A DNA stretch of 64,000 nt from Dermatophagoides farinae. Its lineage: Eukaryota; Arthropoda; Arachnida; Sarcoptiformes; Pyroglyphidae. The DNA lies in NCBI RefSeq assembly GCF_024713945.1, contig NC_134680.1, positions 4,426,001-4,490,000 of the forward strand, in the 5' to 3' direction. The notes under the pieces are model-generated. The model saw only the letters and a list, made by a program, of their open reading frames with translations, made no database searches and was not told the DNA's origin. Below are positions 1-13,500 of the stretch, one piece after another. The translations under genes were made by a program, and so were the position numbers. Each line of letters starts with the position of its first letter. The first letter of the stretch is position 1.

Positions 1-3000
1 ATCAAATGAAAAAAAAAATAGAAAAAACCAAATAACGGGAGTATCCAACAGTGCGATTATCCTATCCTATAGCAGTGAAACAAGTGAAAGTAAGCAAGCA
101 ACAGCGAATATATCTGAATGGTAATGATGATGATGATGATGATGATGATAATGGCTATGGCGGGTAATAGAAAAATTGTAAGTATAAGCTTCATCATTTA
201 TTGAAACAAATAATCCATTTTCATATCCCGTTTTCATTTTTCGTCGTCGTCGTTGTCGTCGGGTTCAACAGATAGATGTGCGTGTATCTGTGTGTAATAA
301 TCGTTTTATTTTTCTTTGGTCATTTTTGGTAAAGTTACGTTATTTTTTTTCGATTTAATGTTTCTACATAGCTTATTTGTGTGTTGTATCGTTTTTTTTT
401 TGTTTGTTTTTTTTTGGTGGTTCCGTTTTCCGTTCACAATATATTCTGTTTCGTGTATTTCCATTATATGTTTGATGTGTTGTGGTTGTATGTATGATTT
501 ACATCACCATTCAACTTTAAACTTTATCATGAATGTCACGTGAATGTGTCATGATTATGATCTGGTTATGTGTATGTATGTGTGTGTGTAATCACAATAA
601 TCGTCGTCGCCATCATCATCATCATCGTTACCGGATTTATTCGAATTCGAATATTTTTTTTTTTCGTTTAAATTTCTTGGAATTATTCTTTTGGTAAGTA
701 TCCTTTCACCAATAATCTTTCAGATTTTTTTTCCATTTTTTCTTAAAAATTAGGTTATCGATGAAATATTGAAAATCTTTTCGAATACCACTGAATTTTT
801 GTTCGGATGATTCTTGATTATTATAAGATGATGATAATGAATGCTGGTGGTGGTGGTGGTTGTGGTGGACCGATAGTGTGTATTCTCAATCTAGTAACAG
901 TGGATAAACAAAAAATAAAAATAATTAAATAATCAAAAATGGATTGTTATTGCTTGAGAATACACGTCATCGATCTTAAACCAGTTGCAACATATTCGTT
1001 TATTAATTTATCTATTACTCATCATCATCATCATCACGATCACATTCAACAACAACAGAATAATCAATCAAATCGATTGATACAATCAAAATCATCATCA
1101 TCGTCATCACCATGAGAGGATAATCCACCAATAGATAGAAATCACAATAATCCACAACTGATGATGTTATGAAATGTTTGATTGATTTATCAATCATCGT
1201 TGATGCTAACAACAAATTTCATTCACATTAATTCCGGTATGTCATTGATTTAATCCCAATGATTTGTCATTTTTTTCCCATTCTCTCCTTTTCTTTTATC
1301 TCTTGGGACAATTTTTTTCATATTCTCATCCATCGATTTATGTGTTTGTATGTTCTGTTTATTTATTTATTTTTTTTTTTTTTTGATTATGAAAATTTTT
1401 TCCTCTTTCTGTGTCGATAAATCGATAAATCGAATAATTTTTTTTTTTTTGATTTCGATTTACATACACCTCCCATGAAGGTTGCTGCTTTTTTTTATCA
1501 TCTTTCTCCTTTCCCATTTGGGATTCGAAATTTTCAAATCAAAAAAAAAAAAAAAAAAAAAAAATTCGAATCCACTCTCAAATCAAATCAAGAGCTTATG
1601 ATTTCAATAAAAAACAAAAAAAAATTGTTAATAACTGAAAGCGGAAAGCATGACCGAAAAAAAATCACTTTTCCAGGTACCAGAAAAAATTTTTTTTTTT
1701 TTTCGATGACCTTTATCTTTATTGGATTTAATTTTTTTTTGTTTGTTTGAAGTCTTTTTTATCTGTCAACAAAATATCAACTTTACAATGGCTCAATTGA
1801 TTGGTCAAAAAAGATTAAATGTAAATGTGGAATTGATCGATTGTCAAACATTGAATCGAATCGAATAGTAGAGATGAATGAATGAAAAATTCATCATTAT
1901 GAATACAAAACACTACTGTTGAGTAAACAACAACAACTACAACAACAGTAACAAAAGAAAAACTTTCCAAATGATGATGATGATGATAATGATGGAGTTG
2001 AAATTGATCTGAACATTTTCAATTGTAAACAAAAAAAAATGTATTATCATTGTCAATTTTTATAGCCAGTAATGATTGCAATGATGATGGACAACACCCT
2101 GGAATTTTTTTTCCCATTTCTGAATCGCTTGGAATACTAATCTCGATACAAATGATGATCATTTGTAAGATTTTTTTTTCAAAAAATTTTCCATTGAGAA
2201 ATCTACTAATCAAAGATAAAAATTCCAAGAAAAAAAAATCCAGTCAAAGCCACCAGTCATTTTAACTAATTGCCACCATCATCATCATCAACAACAACAA
2301 CTACAACAATAATCATGATGATCGTCAGGATAACAATGAAATTTAAATGGTTAAATATTCTAATTAGCTTGTTTTTCTTTTCTATGCAATGTATGTATTA
2401 TCCTACTTGAAAAAAGAATGAAATGTTTGAATGAAAATTTGAATGGAATTCGAATTTTTTTCTTTTACTTTTAATGTTTGAATTCAAATAACGGATTATT
2501 GTATATACCATCCTCAAATGGCAATGATGATGAATCGAAGAAACAAAAAAAAAGCAATTAGCGTGTACAATGATGTGTTTGTGTGTGTCATCTTTTCGCC
2601 CAAAAAAAACCCTAAAATAATAAGAAAAACAAAAACTGATTGATTTAGATTGATTCTCATCATCATCGTTTTGTTAATGAATGAAATACGGTTTATGTTT
2701 GTACAGAAAAAAAAGAACAAGAAAAAAAAATTCTAACTCTCTCTCTCTCTCTCTCTTTCGCTTTCATTCTTACTTTCTATCTATATTTATGTCAAAGTAA
2801 AAATAACCTTTTCATAATAATAATAATAAGAGCACGTATCTTATTTGATTCTTTAAAAGAAACGAAACGAATGAAAAAAAAATTGAAGTACAATCCAACA
2901 ACTTCATCATCATCATCATCATCATCATCGTCATCATTTGTAGGATTTAATCAAATCACATTTTGCCCAAAATCAGATCAAACCCCATCAATCTAAGAAT

Positions 3001-4430
3001 TTTTTTTTTGGTTTTTGTGATTCAATTCCAAATAAAGTTCCAATACGAACGAATACTACCGATCTGCTGTTATACGATGATGAGCTAATTTAATTCATTT
3101 ACAATATTCAATTCTCTCTCTCTCTCTGCAATTTATTGATTCTGTATGATGGTGATGGGTGGTTGGATGGGGGCGATGAAATGATGAAAAACCACCATCA
3201 CCACCCCCACCACAAAAAAAAGAGTTCTACAATCCAAGGTAATGATTATAAACGCACCAAATAATATCCAGCTGAGAGATGGAAAGATAGCAAGCAAGTA
3301 CAACAACAGATTCGACGACATTTTGAACAACAACAACAAATCTCACTGTTTAATAATTCTAAATTTTATGATGATTAGGTGTTTGTGATCATATCATCGA
3401 TGATGAATCGAAAAAAAAAGAATTTTGTGGCTGTTTTAATCATCACATCACCATCGGTTCAATATCTATTATCCAGGTTTTTTTTTATTGATGAAGATGA
3501 CGATGATATATGCACACTTTAATCACTACATATAATCAAGTAATATATCACACATTCAACCGATAATCAGATTTTTTTTACTTGATTTTCATTCTTTTTT
3601 TCATTTTCATTTTATTGTCATTTATTAGTTAAAAAGTACACACAGGCACACACGCGTTCATATTGAATCATGGCATCCTAAATACCAAATTTTCCAACTG
3701 CGAAATGAACCATCAATTAGTTTTTTTTCCGTTGTTGTTGTTGTTGTTGTTGGGGTGTTTGTTTAAGTCAACAACCAACCAACCAACCAGCCAAACCACA
3801 AGATATTGTTGGATTCTTTCTTTTTTTTTATTTCATTCGATTCGATTCGATTTTTTTTTTTTTTTTGCTCTAAACACACACGAAACGCCAACAATTTGAC
3901 ATTCGAATCAAAATGAATCATTGAAAGGAACGTTTTTGATTATTTTATTACAGCATCATCATCATCATCATCATAATAATAATAGGTTTGTGAGATATAG
4001 TGTGACAAACTTTGTTGCTTATCATCACATACTCACATAATAATAATAATAATAAAGTGTGTGTGTGTATGTGTGTGTGAATGGCATCAAAGATTTCAAT
4101 TTTCTATTAGATTAAATCTGGTTTACTACTAAATTTGGATATCATTCGTTTTGTTTGTGTGTGGAGGGTAATAGTAAGTAGTGGGGAGGCTGGCTGGTTC
4201 ATTTGATGAAATTTTCATCATTCATTCATAAAGTATGGTGTGTGGGATATTGATGATGCCATAAACAATTGTTTGAATGACAGATTTAGAAATTTTTTTT
4301 TCTACTGCTCATTTCATTTTCATTTCAATTGACAATTTGTCATTATTAAATCATGATGATGATGATGATGATGATATCGATTGATTAAACAAATGATTGA
4401 TTTATAAGACCACAGGTCATAAATGAAAAT
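1..4430. other. Gene-free, simple-repeat-rich DNA
   Basis: No supportable gene was found on either strand. The stretch holds many GAT/ATC runs (for example near 121-150 and 2905-2932), poly(T) and poly(A) tracts, a poly(A) run near 1541-1563, a (CT)n run near 2737-2756 and a (GTT)n run near 3734-3750. Open frames here are short, T-rich or A-rich, often begin without ATG, and show no recognisable domain. It may hold the 3' end or an intron of a gene outside the window, but nothing shows this. Confidence 0.6.
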
Positions 4431-4432
4431 TA

Positions 4433-4442
4433 TTTATTTATT
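4433..4442 (-). terminator. Candidate polyadenylation signals of the TIKI gene
   Basis: The plus strand reads TTTATTTATT here, which gives overlapping AATAAA hexamers on the minus strand, about 225 nt downstream of the predicted TIKI stop codon. In an AT-rich genome such hexamers are common, so the assignment rests on position only. Confidence 0.35.
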
Positions 4443-4665
4443 TACAAGTAAGTAACTTTTAAAATTTAAAATTTCAATATATAATATATATATTTATCAC
4501 AATACATATGTATTTTATCTTCTTTTTTTGTTGTTGCTTTGTTGTAGTTATTGTTTTTTCCAGGGTTTTTGTTTTTTTTTTTGGCATCCATTTCATAACA
4601 ACAACAACGTAAGATAAACAGGAAACAAAAAAAAATAATAGGAGTATTATATGATAGAGAATGGA

Positions 4666-7600
4666 TCAAATGATTGATAAAGCTCGTATTGAAATGAAAA
4701 TGGTGATGAAGATTATTGGATGATGGCTGAAAATGATCGATATACAACAACGACAACCATTATTTGATATATTGGTGATCGAATATGATGATGATGCTGG
4801 ACGTATATCAACTTGACCAAGATTTGATTCCACTAAACCGGCAAATAATTTTGTATTGATCAATTTATTATTAATCAATTGATGATATTGATAATCATTA
4901 TTTGATCGGGTTCGATGATGATGATGATGATGAGGGTGATGGTGATCGAATCGATGTCGTGTGGATGGTAATATTATGTCCATCATCATATTTGTCTGAC
5001 TGGTATCATATCATCGTACATACAAACAAAAGAAAAAAACAACAACAAAAATGAATGAAAAAGGTAAATATTGAATCATGAACCCATAAGAATGGAATGA
5101 ATTTGACAAATTGATTATATTCTGCTGTCATTATTATTACAAACTACATTTCATAAAATACTCATATATATCCAATGGCAATGTCAATATATGTTTGTCA
5201 TCGTATCTATGTATTCTAAACCAAAAGATTCTATAAACACAGACACACACATATTCTTCGTACTTTCTTGCTCCTGGATCATCAATTATAAATGCAAAAA
5301 AATGAACCCTCACCATCTCATATCATCATCATCAAATCATCATTTGGCATAAATCTTATCGCCGGCCAATAAATGTAATTGGATCGATATATACACACAC
5401 ACACCGAAACATACACATGTTACTAGTTCAAACATAAGCACATGGCCATCATTCTTAATATCTAATTTATGCTAATACAACATACTGATAGAAACTGATA
5501 TGTCCGCTTGACCATAGCACCCTTGTGTATCTCTATGTTTGTATGTTTGGTTGGTTGGTCATTAGATGGATGGTCATTTCGCAATACATAATTAATAAGT
5601 AGAACTTATTAATGGAATATTGACACTTACTTTTGATTATGATTAGGCCATTGATGATGAATATTATTATTATTGTAAAATAATGATGATAAATCATTGT
5701 TGTTGGTTATGGGAATAGCAGCAGAAGCAGCAATTGGATAACGAATATCACCGAATGAATGTTGCTGTTGCGGATGCAGCTGATTATTCGATTGTCTCAT
5801 CATCATCATCGTCATCAACATTGTTTGATTATTATTATTATCATTGTGAGTATTATATGATGCTGGATATTGATTCGAATCTTTATTCCAATTGATGTTA
5901 CTGCTGCTGCTACTACTGACCATATTCATCATCGGCCATTGAATCTTTTGATTTGAATCTTTAAACAACACATTAGTTGCCGGTAAGTATGATGATCTAA
6001 TAGGATCTATGGATTTCCAATTTGTTGTTTTCGATAACGATGGATGATGATAATGATGGAACCATGATGATGGTAAACGATGTATCGATTCAGATGAAAT
6101 AGGATAGATTAATGTCTCTTCGGATTGTTGTTGTTGATCATGTTGATTAATAACATGCGCTCCATTATTCATAAATTTAGTTCGGCGGCCAGACGATGAT
6201 TCAACATTAGATGATATTGATGTTGTTGTTTTTGTTGTGGTAATGGTAGGATCACAAATCCTTTATCATAAAATTTATAATTCATAAATGACAAAATGAT
6301 GGATTAATCAACGATGAAAAAAAAAGATGGAAACACTTCATCAACAGAATTGAATGGAATTATATACTTACAATGATTGTTTTTGTTGTCGATCATCATT
6401 AATATGTACAATTTCAAGTCCATTATGATCTTTCATCAGTTCGATTATTGAATCATTACCAAGAAAATGGCCTTGAATAACAATAACCGATGGCCATTTT
6501 ATTTTGGGAAAAGGGTAGGTTGTTGGTTCGTAAATAAAAATAACACAGGAAATCCAAATGAATGGGAATGAGAAAAAAGAAACAAAATTAAAAATATGGA
6601 AATGACAAAAAAAAAGATTGAAAGTTATTCAAAGAAAAAGTTTTATTAATTTATGCAAATCAATCAATCCAAGATTGGCAAAGATTTTGAATAATTTGGA
6701 ACGAGTAATATATTATTGAGTATATGAATACTAACCGGCACCAAATACAAAAAAGAAACTTTCTTTTGGATTTGATTTCAATAGTTCTAATACACGTTGA
6801 CTCATACGTTTATTTCGTTTCAATATGATTTCGAAACGGAAATAATTTTCAATATTTTTCGAAAATGATTCATTATCATCGTCTTCATCATTATTGCCAG
6901 ATGATATCGATGATGATAATGTTGATGATGAACGATTTTTAAGTATTGGAATCTGTAAAGAAAAAGATTATTTTAAACATAGAAAATAAAATATTCACAA
7001 CCACACTAAGATTATCATCATCAACATTATTAAAGCATTATAATTACATTTGCTGAATCTTCATTGAAAAGTGCTTCATTAAGATTACCACAATTATAAT
7101 GACGTATCATGTCATCGGTTGTATGATTTGAACGTAAATAACCACGACGTATATGTTCATGTTGTAATAATGTTTGATTCAATGCATATAATACCTGTGT
7201 TGTATTTAGATAATTTAATGTTTTACATTGTTCTTTGGCCTAAGATACAGAAAAACAAAAAGTAAAAATTTAATTAGAAATTAGATTCTGAAAAACACAC
7301 ACAAACACCACTTACATTTTCCACTGATCCGATAGATTTTTTCAATTTTTTTGCTTTTTGATAGAAAAATGAATCCAATACGGTTATACCTTTAGATTTT
7401 ATATCATTTTCGGTCAATGAATTTAACATGATCATCACCCATATCGGACGTTTACGTTCCCAATTCAATGTAATGGCCGTATATAATGTATTGGAGTTAA
7501 GGCCACGTGATTTTTGTTCCTGAGTAATCCAATGAGACATTTTAAATTTAACATAACGTAGATGTCGTTGTAACCGATGATAAAGATCAATCGGTATTAT

Positions 7601-8144
7601 ATCACTAAGACGAATGCCAGGTGGTAATAGTTGACATTGTGTTAATGATAATAATGTTTCTGCATTCATTAGATCTAATTCGAAAATAATATGTTGGCTA
7701 TGACGAAATGCTGATTTTGCTTTACTTGGTACATAATTCCATACTTTTGTATATGGTGCATGTATTGTACCGAAAAAATAAGATGGTGGTGATGGTTTTG
7801 AGCGTTCAATTTTCCAGAAAAATGAAAATGACTCATTCTTATCACATTGCTATATATGAGAAAGAAATAAAAATGAAAACTTTCAATAAATAACATTACA
7901 CAGTACCAATCAATCAATTTAAAAGAACACACATACAAGACATTCTTTATCGATCATACGTCGACATTCCATATTCGATATGATTATAGCTAATAATAAT
8001 AATAATGTTGCCTGTGGAACACAAAAGAAAGAAAAATACCTGTTAATCTAAAACAAAAAATCATTCATCAAATTTGATCATACTTACAAATAGAAATAAA
8101 TGTCTACATAAAAATATGTTAACATTATTGAGAAACATTTTCAT
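4666..8144 (-). CDS. TIKI-family Wnt-cleaving metalloprotease, 8 exons
   Basis: Spliced model on the minus strand: 8144-8088, 8011-7937, 7849-7316, 7239-7048, 6952-6736, 6471-6372, 6260-5631, 4999-4666; all junctions are GT-AG and keep one frame, giving about 712 aa. The N-terminus is hydrophobic (Leu-rich, residues about 10-33), a likely signal sequence. The catalytic domain (about 45-390) reads closely like vertebrate TIKI1/2 (TRABD2): YFFGTIHAPY (71-74 is the first GX2H), the conserved Glu in IIFELDL (E101), NWERKRP, LTENDIKS, LNQTLLQ, HYNCG, and FVFGAGHFLGN (357-360 is the second GX2H). TIKI proteins are membrane-anchored metal-dependent proteases that trim the Wnt N-terminus and so inactivate Wnt outside the cell. 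Exon 7 (630 nt) adds a disordered Asn/Ser/Gln/His-rich segment. The last exon ends in a hydrophobic tail that could be the membrane anchor. The catalytic part is secure; the last exon and its frame are less so. Confidence 0.88.
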
Positions 8145-10522
8145 CTTTCTTCAAAGTCAAATTTTGTATTGAAAACTTATGAATGAGTATTTTCTTTCGG
8201 GCGAAGAAAAGATGATTTTGGCACATGTATTCGAATCGATTATTCTTCAATGATATTTTCATCACATACATCATGATGATAAACGTGATTGATTAGGTAA
8301 TTCTTTTAACTTTCACCACCTTTGAACCATGCGAATGATGACCGAATTGGCACAATTACGATGTGATTACGTAATAAAAGCTTGTTATTAGACGATCATT
8401 TTTTTGGATGATTAAACATATTGATTACATTATCGAAATGATATTGATCAATTTTGATGATAAATTCTTGATATATATCATTTATAATCAGAACAAGAAA
8501 ATAAAATAAAATCAAAACACATATAATCCATTCACATGCATGAGTGTTACGTAAAAAATAAGAATCCAAAACTAAAAAAAAAAAAATTCTTCTGCTCGAC
8601 ACTATTTTCACCCGAATAGGTCCGAATTTTTTTTTTACCTTTAAAATTTTTTATTTCATTTAGGCGCGCATCTTGAGCGAAATTTTCTTTGTTTCTACAA
8701 GAAAAAACAATTTTACGTAAGAATTTGAAAACATTTCAACTTGTTCACAGCATATATTCGAACCTATGAGAGATTGTTATGTGTGTGTGTGTATGTGAAT
8801 AAAATGATCAGAATATCAAATGAATTTGAGAACGAGTTTTTTTTTGAATTTTATTTCCTTGCGTAACATCCTCTATGTACGGTTCGGTTAATGTGCCAAT
8901 TTTTTTTTCATTCTAATTTTTTTTTTGTTTTTGTTTTCATTTTTTTTCACCACATTTTTTCTCTCGTTTTTCGTGTTGGTGTGTGTGTGTGTGTGAATTT
9001 TATTTACGAATAACGTCAGATTATTTTTTTTCTAAAAAAAAAAAATAATTTAATTGAAAAATCAACAACAAATCAATATGATTGTATAATGTAATGGTGA
9101 TTGATCAGGCGGATTTCCTCGATCATGATGATGATCAAATTGAATGTTTTTTTGTGTGTGTGTGTGTGTCTATTTGTATGATATGTATTCAACCAGTTAT
9201 TTAATGAAAAAAAGGTCGTCAACCGTAATCAACGTCATATATAAATCATCATTATTTTATTGAAAAACTAACCTAACCTGGTTGCTCAGAGTAAAAAAAA
9301 AACTTAATAACTATTCAGGTAAATATAAATAAATGTTTTCAATTTTCATGAACAACAACATTGATCAAGCTAAAAATGAGAGCAATTTTTTTTTCATAGT
9401 AAAAGCATAAAAAAAACGAAACAAAAAAAGAGTGATAGAAGTAGAGGTAACGGAACTTGACATTCGAAACAAACAAACAAGATTTATTCATTCATTCATT
9501 TTATATATTATTTTTTAAAATCCAAAGAAAAAACAAAACAATCACGATTCGCTCATCATCGAATCGTCTTTTTTTTTATCTTGTCAAACAGCAAAAAAAA
9601 CGAGATCTCTGTGTGTCAAATTATTATATATACAAGTTTTAATTTCGATCGATTCAAAAATGATGAAAAAAAAACAAAATAAAAAAAAAATTCATGTAAT
9701 AAACCTGAATTTTGATTTTGACGATGTTCATTGTTTTGATTGGCTTCAAAATAAAAAAAAACAAATCGTTACTATTGCTATTGCTGCTGCTACGGCGACA
9801 AACGGTAATTCTTTCGTTTGTTCATTCAATTGTGGCGTAATAAATAATAATAATAAACATCGATCAAACAGGTTTTTTTTCTTCTGTTGCAGCAAAGTTT
9901 TTTTTTAATTTCCATCGTCGTCATTTATTCCATTACATTATACTCTTTCAATTTTTTTTTTGAAATCATTTTCTCAATCTTTTTTTTTGCTTTGGCTTTA
10001 AATGATTTCCTTTTATATTATTATTATTTTAATTCTAACGTTATGTTTTTTTTTCTCTTCCAACAACCAGCAACAACAGGCAATCATCATCATTTTTTTT
10101 GTTGTTCTTTGTAGCCACAATCATTTTACGATTTTATGCTGTTTTGTGAATTTTTTTTTTTTTTTGGTCTAAATTATGAAGCGTCATATTAATAGAGTTA
10201 GATAGAGGGAGAGAGAGAGAGAGAGCTATTCGTCTTCTTTTGATGATGATGATAACTATGTCATCGACCAATGTTATAACGTTGTTTTGCTGACCATTTA
10301 TTGTCTTCGTTGTTGTTGTTGTTTGTTGTTGTTTTTATTTCTCTCTCTATCCCGTCTCTTTTTATCTCTTGGCTCGTTTGCTCGCCTATCTGTTTTTTTT
10401 TTGTTATTTGTCTTAACTAACAAAACTAAAATCTGTTATGATTGAACAAGAATAATTAATTAATTTTTTTTTCGTTTGTTTGTTGTTTATTTTACAATTT
10501 CCGTTTCAATTTACAGTCATAT
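8145..10522. other. Intergenic DNA between two divergent genes
   Basis: This stretch lies between the start of the minus-strand TIKI gene and the plus-strand HEAT-repeat gene, so it should hold both promoters. I see poly(T) tracts, (GT)n runs near 8981-8994 and 9155-9168, a (GA)n run near 10208-10225, and a pyrimidine-rich stretch ending in TTTACAG at 10510-10516 that looks like a 3' splice site for a 5'-UTR intron. No clear TATA box was recognised. The short open frames at 9457-10114 are low-complexity and lack domains. Confidence 0.5.
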
Positions 10523-10570
10523 ATGATAATAATAATAATAATGTCAACAATTAGAATGATAATCGATTGA
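10523..10570 (+). CDS. Upstream ORF (15 codons) overlapping the PPP4R4-like start
   Basis: An ATG at 10523 opens a 15-codon frame that begins with Met and five Ile codons and ends with TGA at 10568-10570. The A of this stop is the first base of the main ATG at 10570-10572, a TGATG overlap. Such an arrangement favours termination-reinitiation and could set the translation level of the downstream protein. It sits just after a likely 3' splice site at 10516, so it would be near the 5' end of the last leader exon. Whether it is translated cannot be seen from sequence. Confidence 0.4.
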   Translation: MIIIIIMSTIRMIID

Positions 10571-13500
10571 TGATTATGATGAAGATAATGGATATGATGG
10601 AAATGGAATCAACAAACAATGATAATGATAATCAATTAATAGAACAATCAATCACCACTAGTCATGATGATCATATGAAACCAACAAAAAGTGATAATGT
10701 TGATGATGATGATGATGATGAAAAAATTTGTACAAAAATTGTTGAATTTGAATTACCGACAATCATTGATGATGATGATGATGATGAAGAGGAAGAAACA
10801 ACAACCACCACCACCACAACCAAAACAAATGATCAATTATTATTTATACAGGAAATAACTAATCCACCGAATGTACGATTATCACCATCATCATCATTAC
10901 CATTGCCAATGATGAAAACGACGACAATATTTTTAAATTCTAAACATACTGATAATGATCCATTTATTTGTGAACCAGAAGATGAAATTGATGATGACCA
11001 AGATGATGATGATGATGGTGATCATACGAAATTTATGATTCCAAATACCGATCTTATCATGGATCATGATGATGATAATCACGATGATGGTGATGTTAAT
11101 GATCAAGATGAAACAAAAACGTCAACAGCATCATTATATAATGCTCAAAATGATGAAAAAAAACGTCTTCGTTTGGAAGATTTTATGCGACAGATAATTA
11201 CACAGATTAATACAAGTACCGGTAAATATTTTGTCATTTTTTTTCATTTGTTTCGATTAATCGAAAATTTGTTCCATTTTGTAGAGAAAATATGGCCAAA
11301 TCTTTTATTGGATTTTACGAAAAATTTTTCCGAATTAAATATACCTACATATGTGTTACAGCATTCGACATCGTCAACATCAACCGATTGTTCATCATCA
11401 TTTGGAACCAACACCAGCAATATGATTGATCATCCAGCAACAGTTATTATGCAAAACAATAATGATACAATAATCAATCATCAAATTAATAATGATTTAG
11501 ATAAAACCACCAGTATGGCAAGCAATCCGAATCGTTTGGTATCGAATTCTGATCAAGATTTACTTATGGATATTTTAAACATTGCAATCAGTTCATTATC
11601 AATGCCACAAACCGACCGACGAGTATTTGCCTGTCAATTATTGCTCAATATACATGATTGTCTTACAATGGATACAATTGAAACAAAAGTGATGCCATTG
11701 CTTAGTGAATTAATTACATACGAACAAACAACATCGGTACGATTTACGTTTTGTTTTGTATTAGCCAATTATGCAAGACGTGTTGAATTCGAATATTTTG
11801 AATCGAATATTTTTCCATTGTTTGAAAAATTATCAATCATTGCATTGGACAATTATAATTCGAATTCTCAACAACAACAGCAACAACATTATTCACTTTG
11901 TACATCAACAACAATTTGTTTTGCATTACTTGATTCATTGACATCGCTGTTATCTTATTTACTTCATTTTAATCAGATTTCAATGAAAAAACCAAAGAAC
12001 AAATCCACTGATTCTTGTGATAACGACGAAGATGATGGTGAAACAATGGTGAAAATGTTTGATAATACTACAAATAATAATGATGATTATCATACCATCG
12101 AACAGTGTGATCCATTAAATGAATCAAATTCTTCGCCAGATGAACAACATCATGATTCCAGTAATATGAATAATAATGTATTGAAATTTATTCTTCATCG
12201 ATTCATACCATTATTGAAAAAAACCCTTCAAAGAATGTTAGATTTTATTGATCAATATCGGTCAATGTCGATTAAAATTGAACAAGATTTATTCAATTGT
12301 TTTCTACATTGGCGTGATCAAATTGGTACACACGATTCAATCACACAAACATTATTTTCACATTACCAAAGCCTAGTACTTTTCATACTCATTTTACGTG
12401 ATTATGTGAATAATAATAATTCTAATGGAAATAATAATAATAATCACTGTGATTCAAATGATCGACAATTTATGACCGAAATGATTGATCGTGATCATTG
12501 GTATCTTGATTTTTATTATCGTCTTTGTGCATTTCATTATGTTCTTCCAACACCAACACCACAGTCGTCATCATCATCATCTCATCCGGCGAAAACATTG
12601 TCTATGAATGATGTATCATCTTCTTATTCGATTCAACCACCACCGTCCACTTTGATTGATCAATCGACAAATTCAATTTTAACCAAAATTAATCTCATGG
12701 ATTTGGGTAAAAATAATTCCAACAACAATACAACTATGGCTCAATCATCATTATCAACGCAACAGCAGCAGCAGCAACAACAACAACAACAACAAAATTT
12801 TATCGGCAGATATCAAGTTACAAATGTTGATGGTAATATAATGAATATGAAAACATTACCATCACCACCGATATCGATATCACCATTACCACAACCACCA
12901 TCACAATCATTGTCGTCGTCATCATCCTCCCCGGCAACAACTTCGATTCTACAACAACATTTACAACAGCAATTAAATTTTGAAACAAATTCCGGTAGTA
13001 GTACATCGGTAGCGGCAACTGTGGCTACAAATGTAACCATACAGAATAATGATTTTAGTATTGGCTCAACACAATATACATTCACATCGAATGCATTGAA
13101 TAATTTGGATATATTTGGTTTTTTTCGTTATAAAACGATTGCCTGCAAAATAATATTAGTCTCATTAGTTCCGGTAAGTTTAATTATGATGATGATTATG
13201 AATCGAATCAAATCAAATTAATTGTTGCTATTGTTTTGATTTTATTTCATTATTATTTTCGAATTCTAGGCAATTTCCGACTTATATGATATAGCGAAAA
13301 ATTCCAATCTATTATCGGGTAAGCAATCAACGAAACCAACAGCTCATCATCTGCAGTTACGATCAAGAAAAAGTCTAAGACTTAAATCAGGACAACCATC
13401 ACGATTGCCGGTTCCGGTTTCATTGTCATCATCAAACAACAACGAATCAATCAAAGACGAAGAAGAAGATATAACCGATCATTCAATATCATCCGAATCA

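Noticed and set aside
316-543. 75-codon Phe-rich frame on the plus strand
   Set aside because: It starts with TTG rather than ATG and consists of T-rich sequence read as Phe/Val/Leu, with no domain and no splice or poly(A) support.
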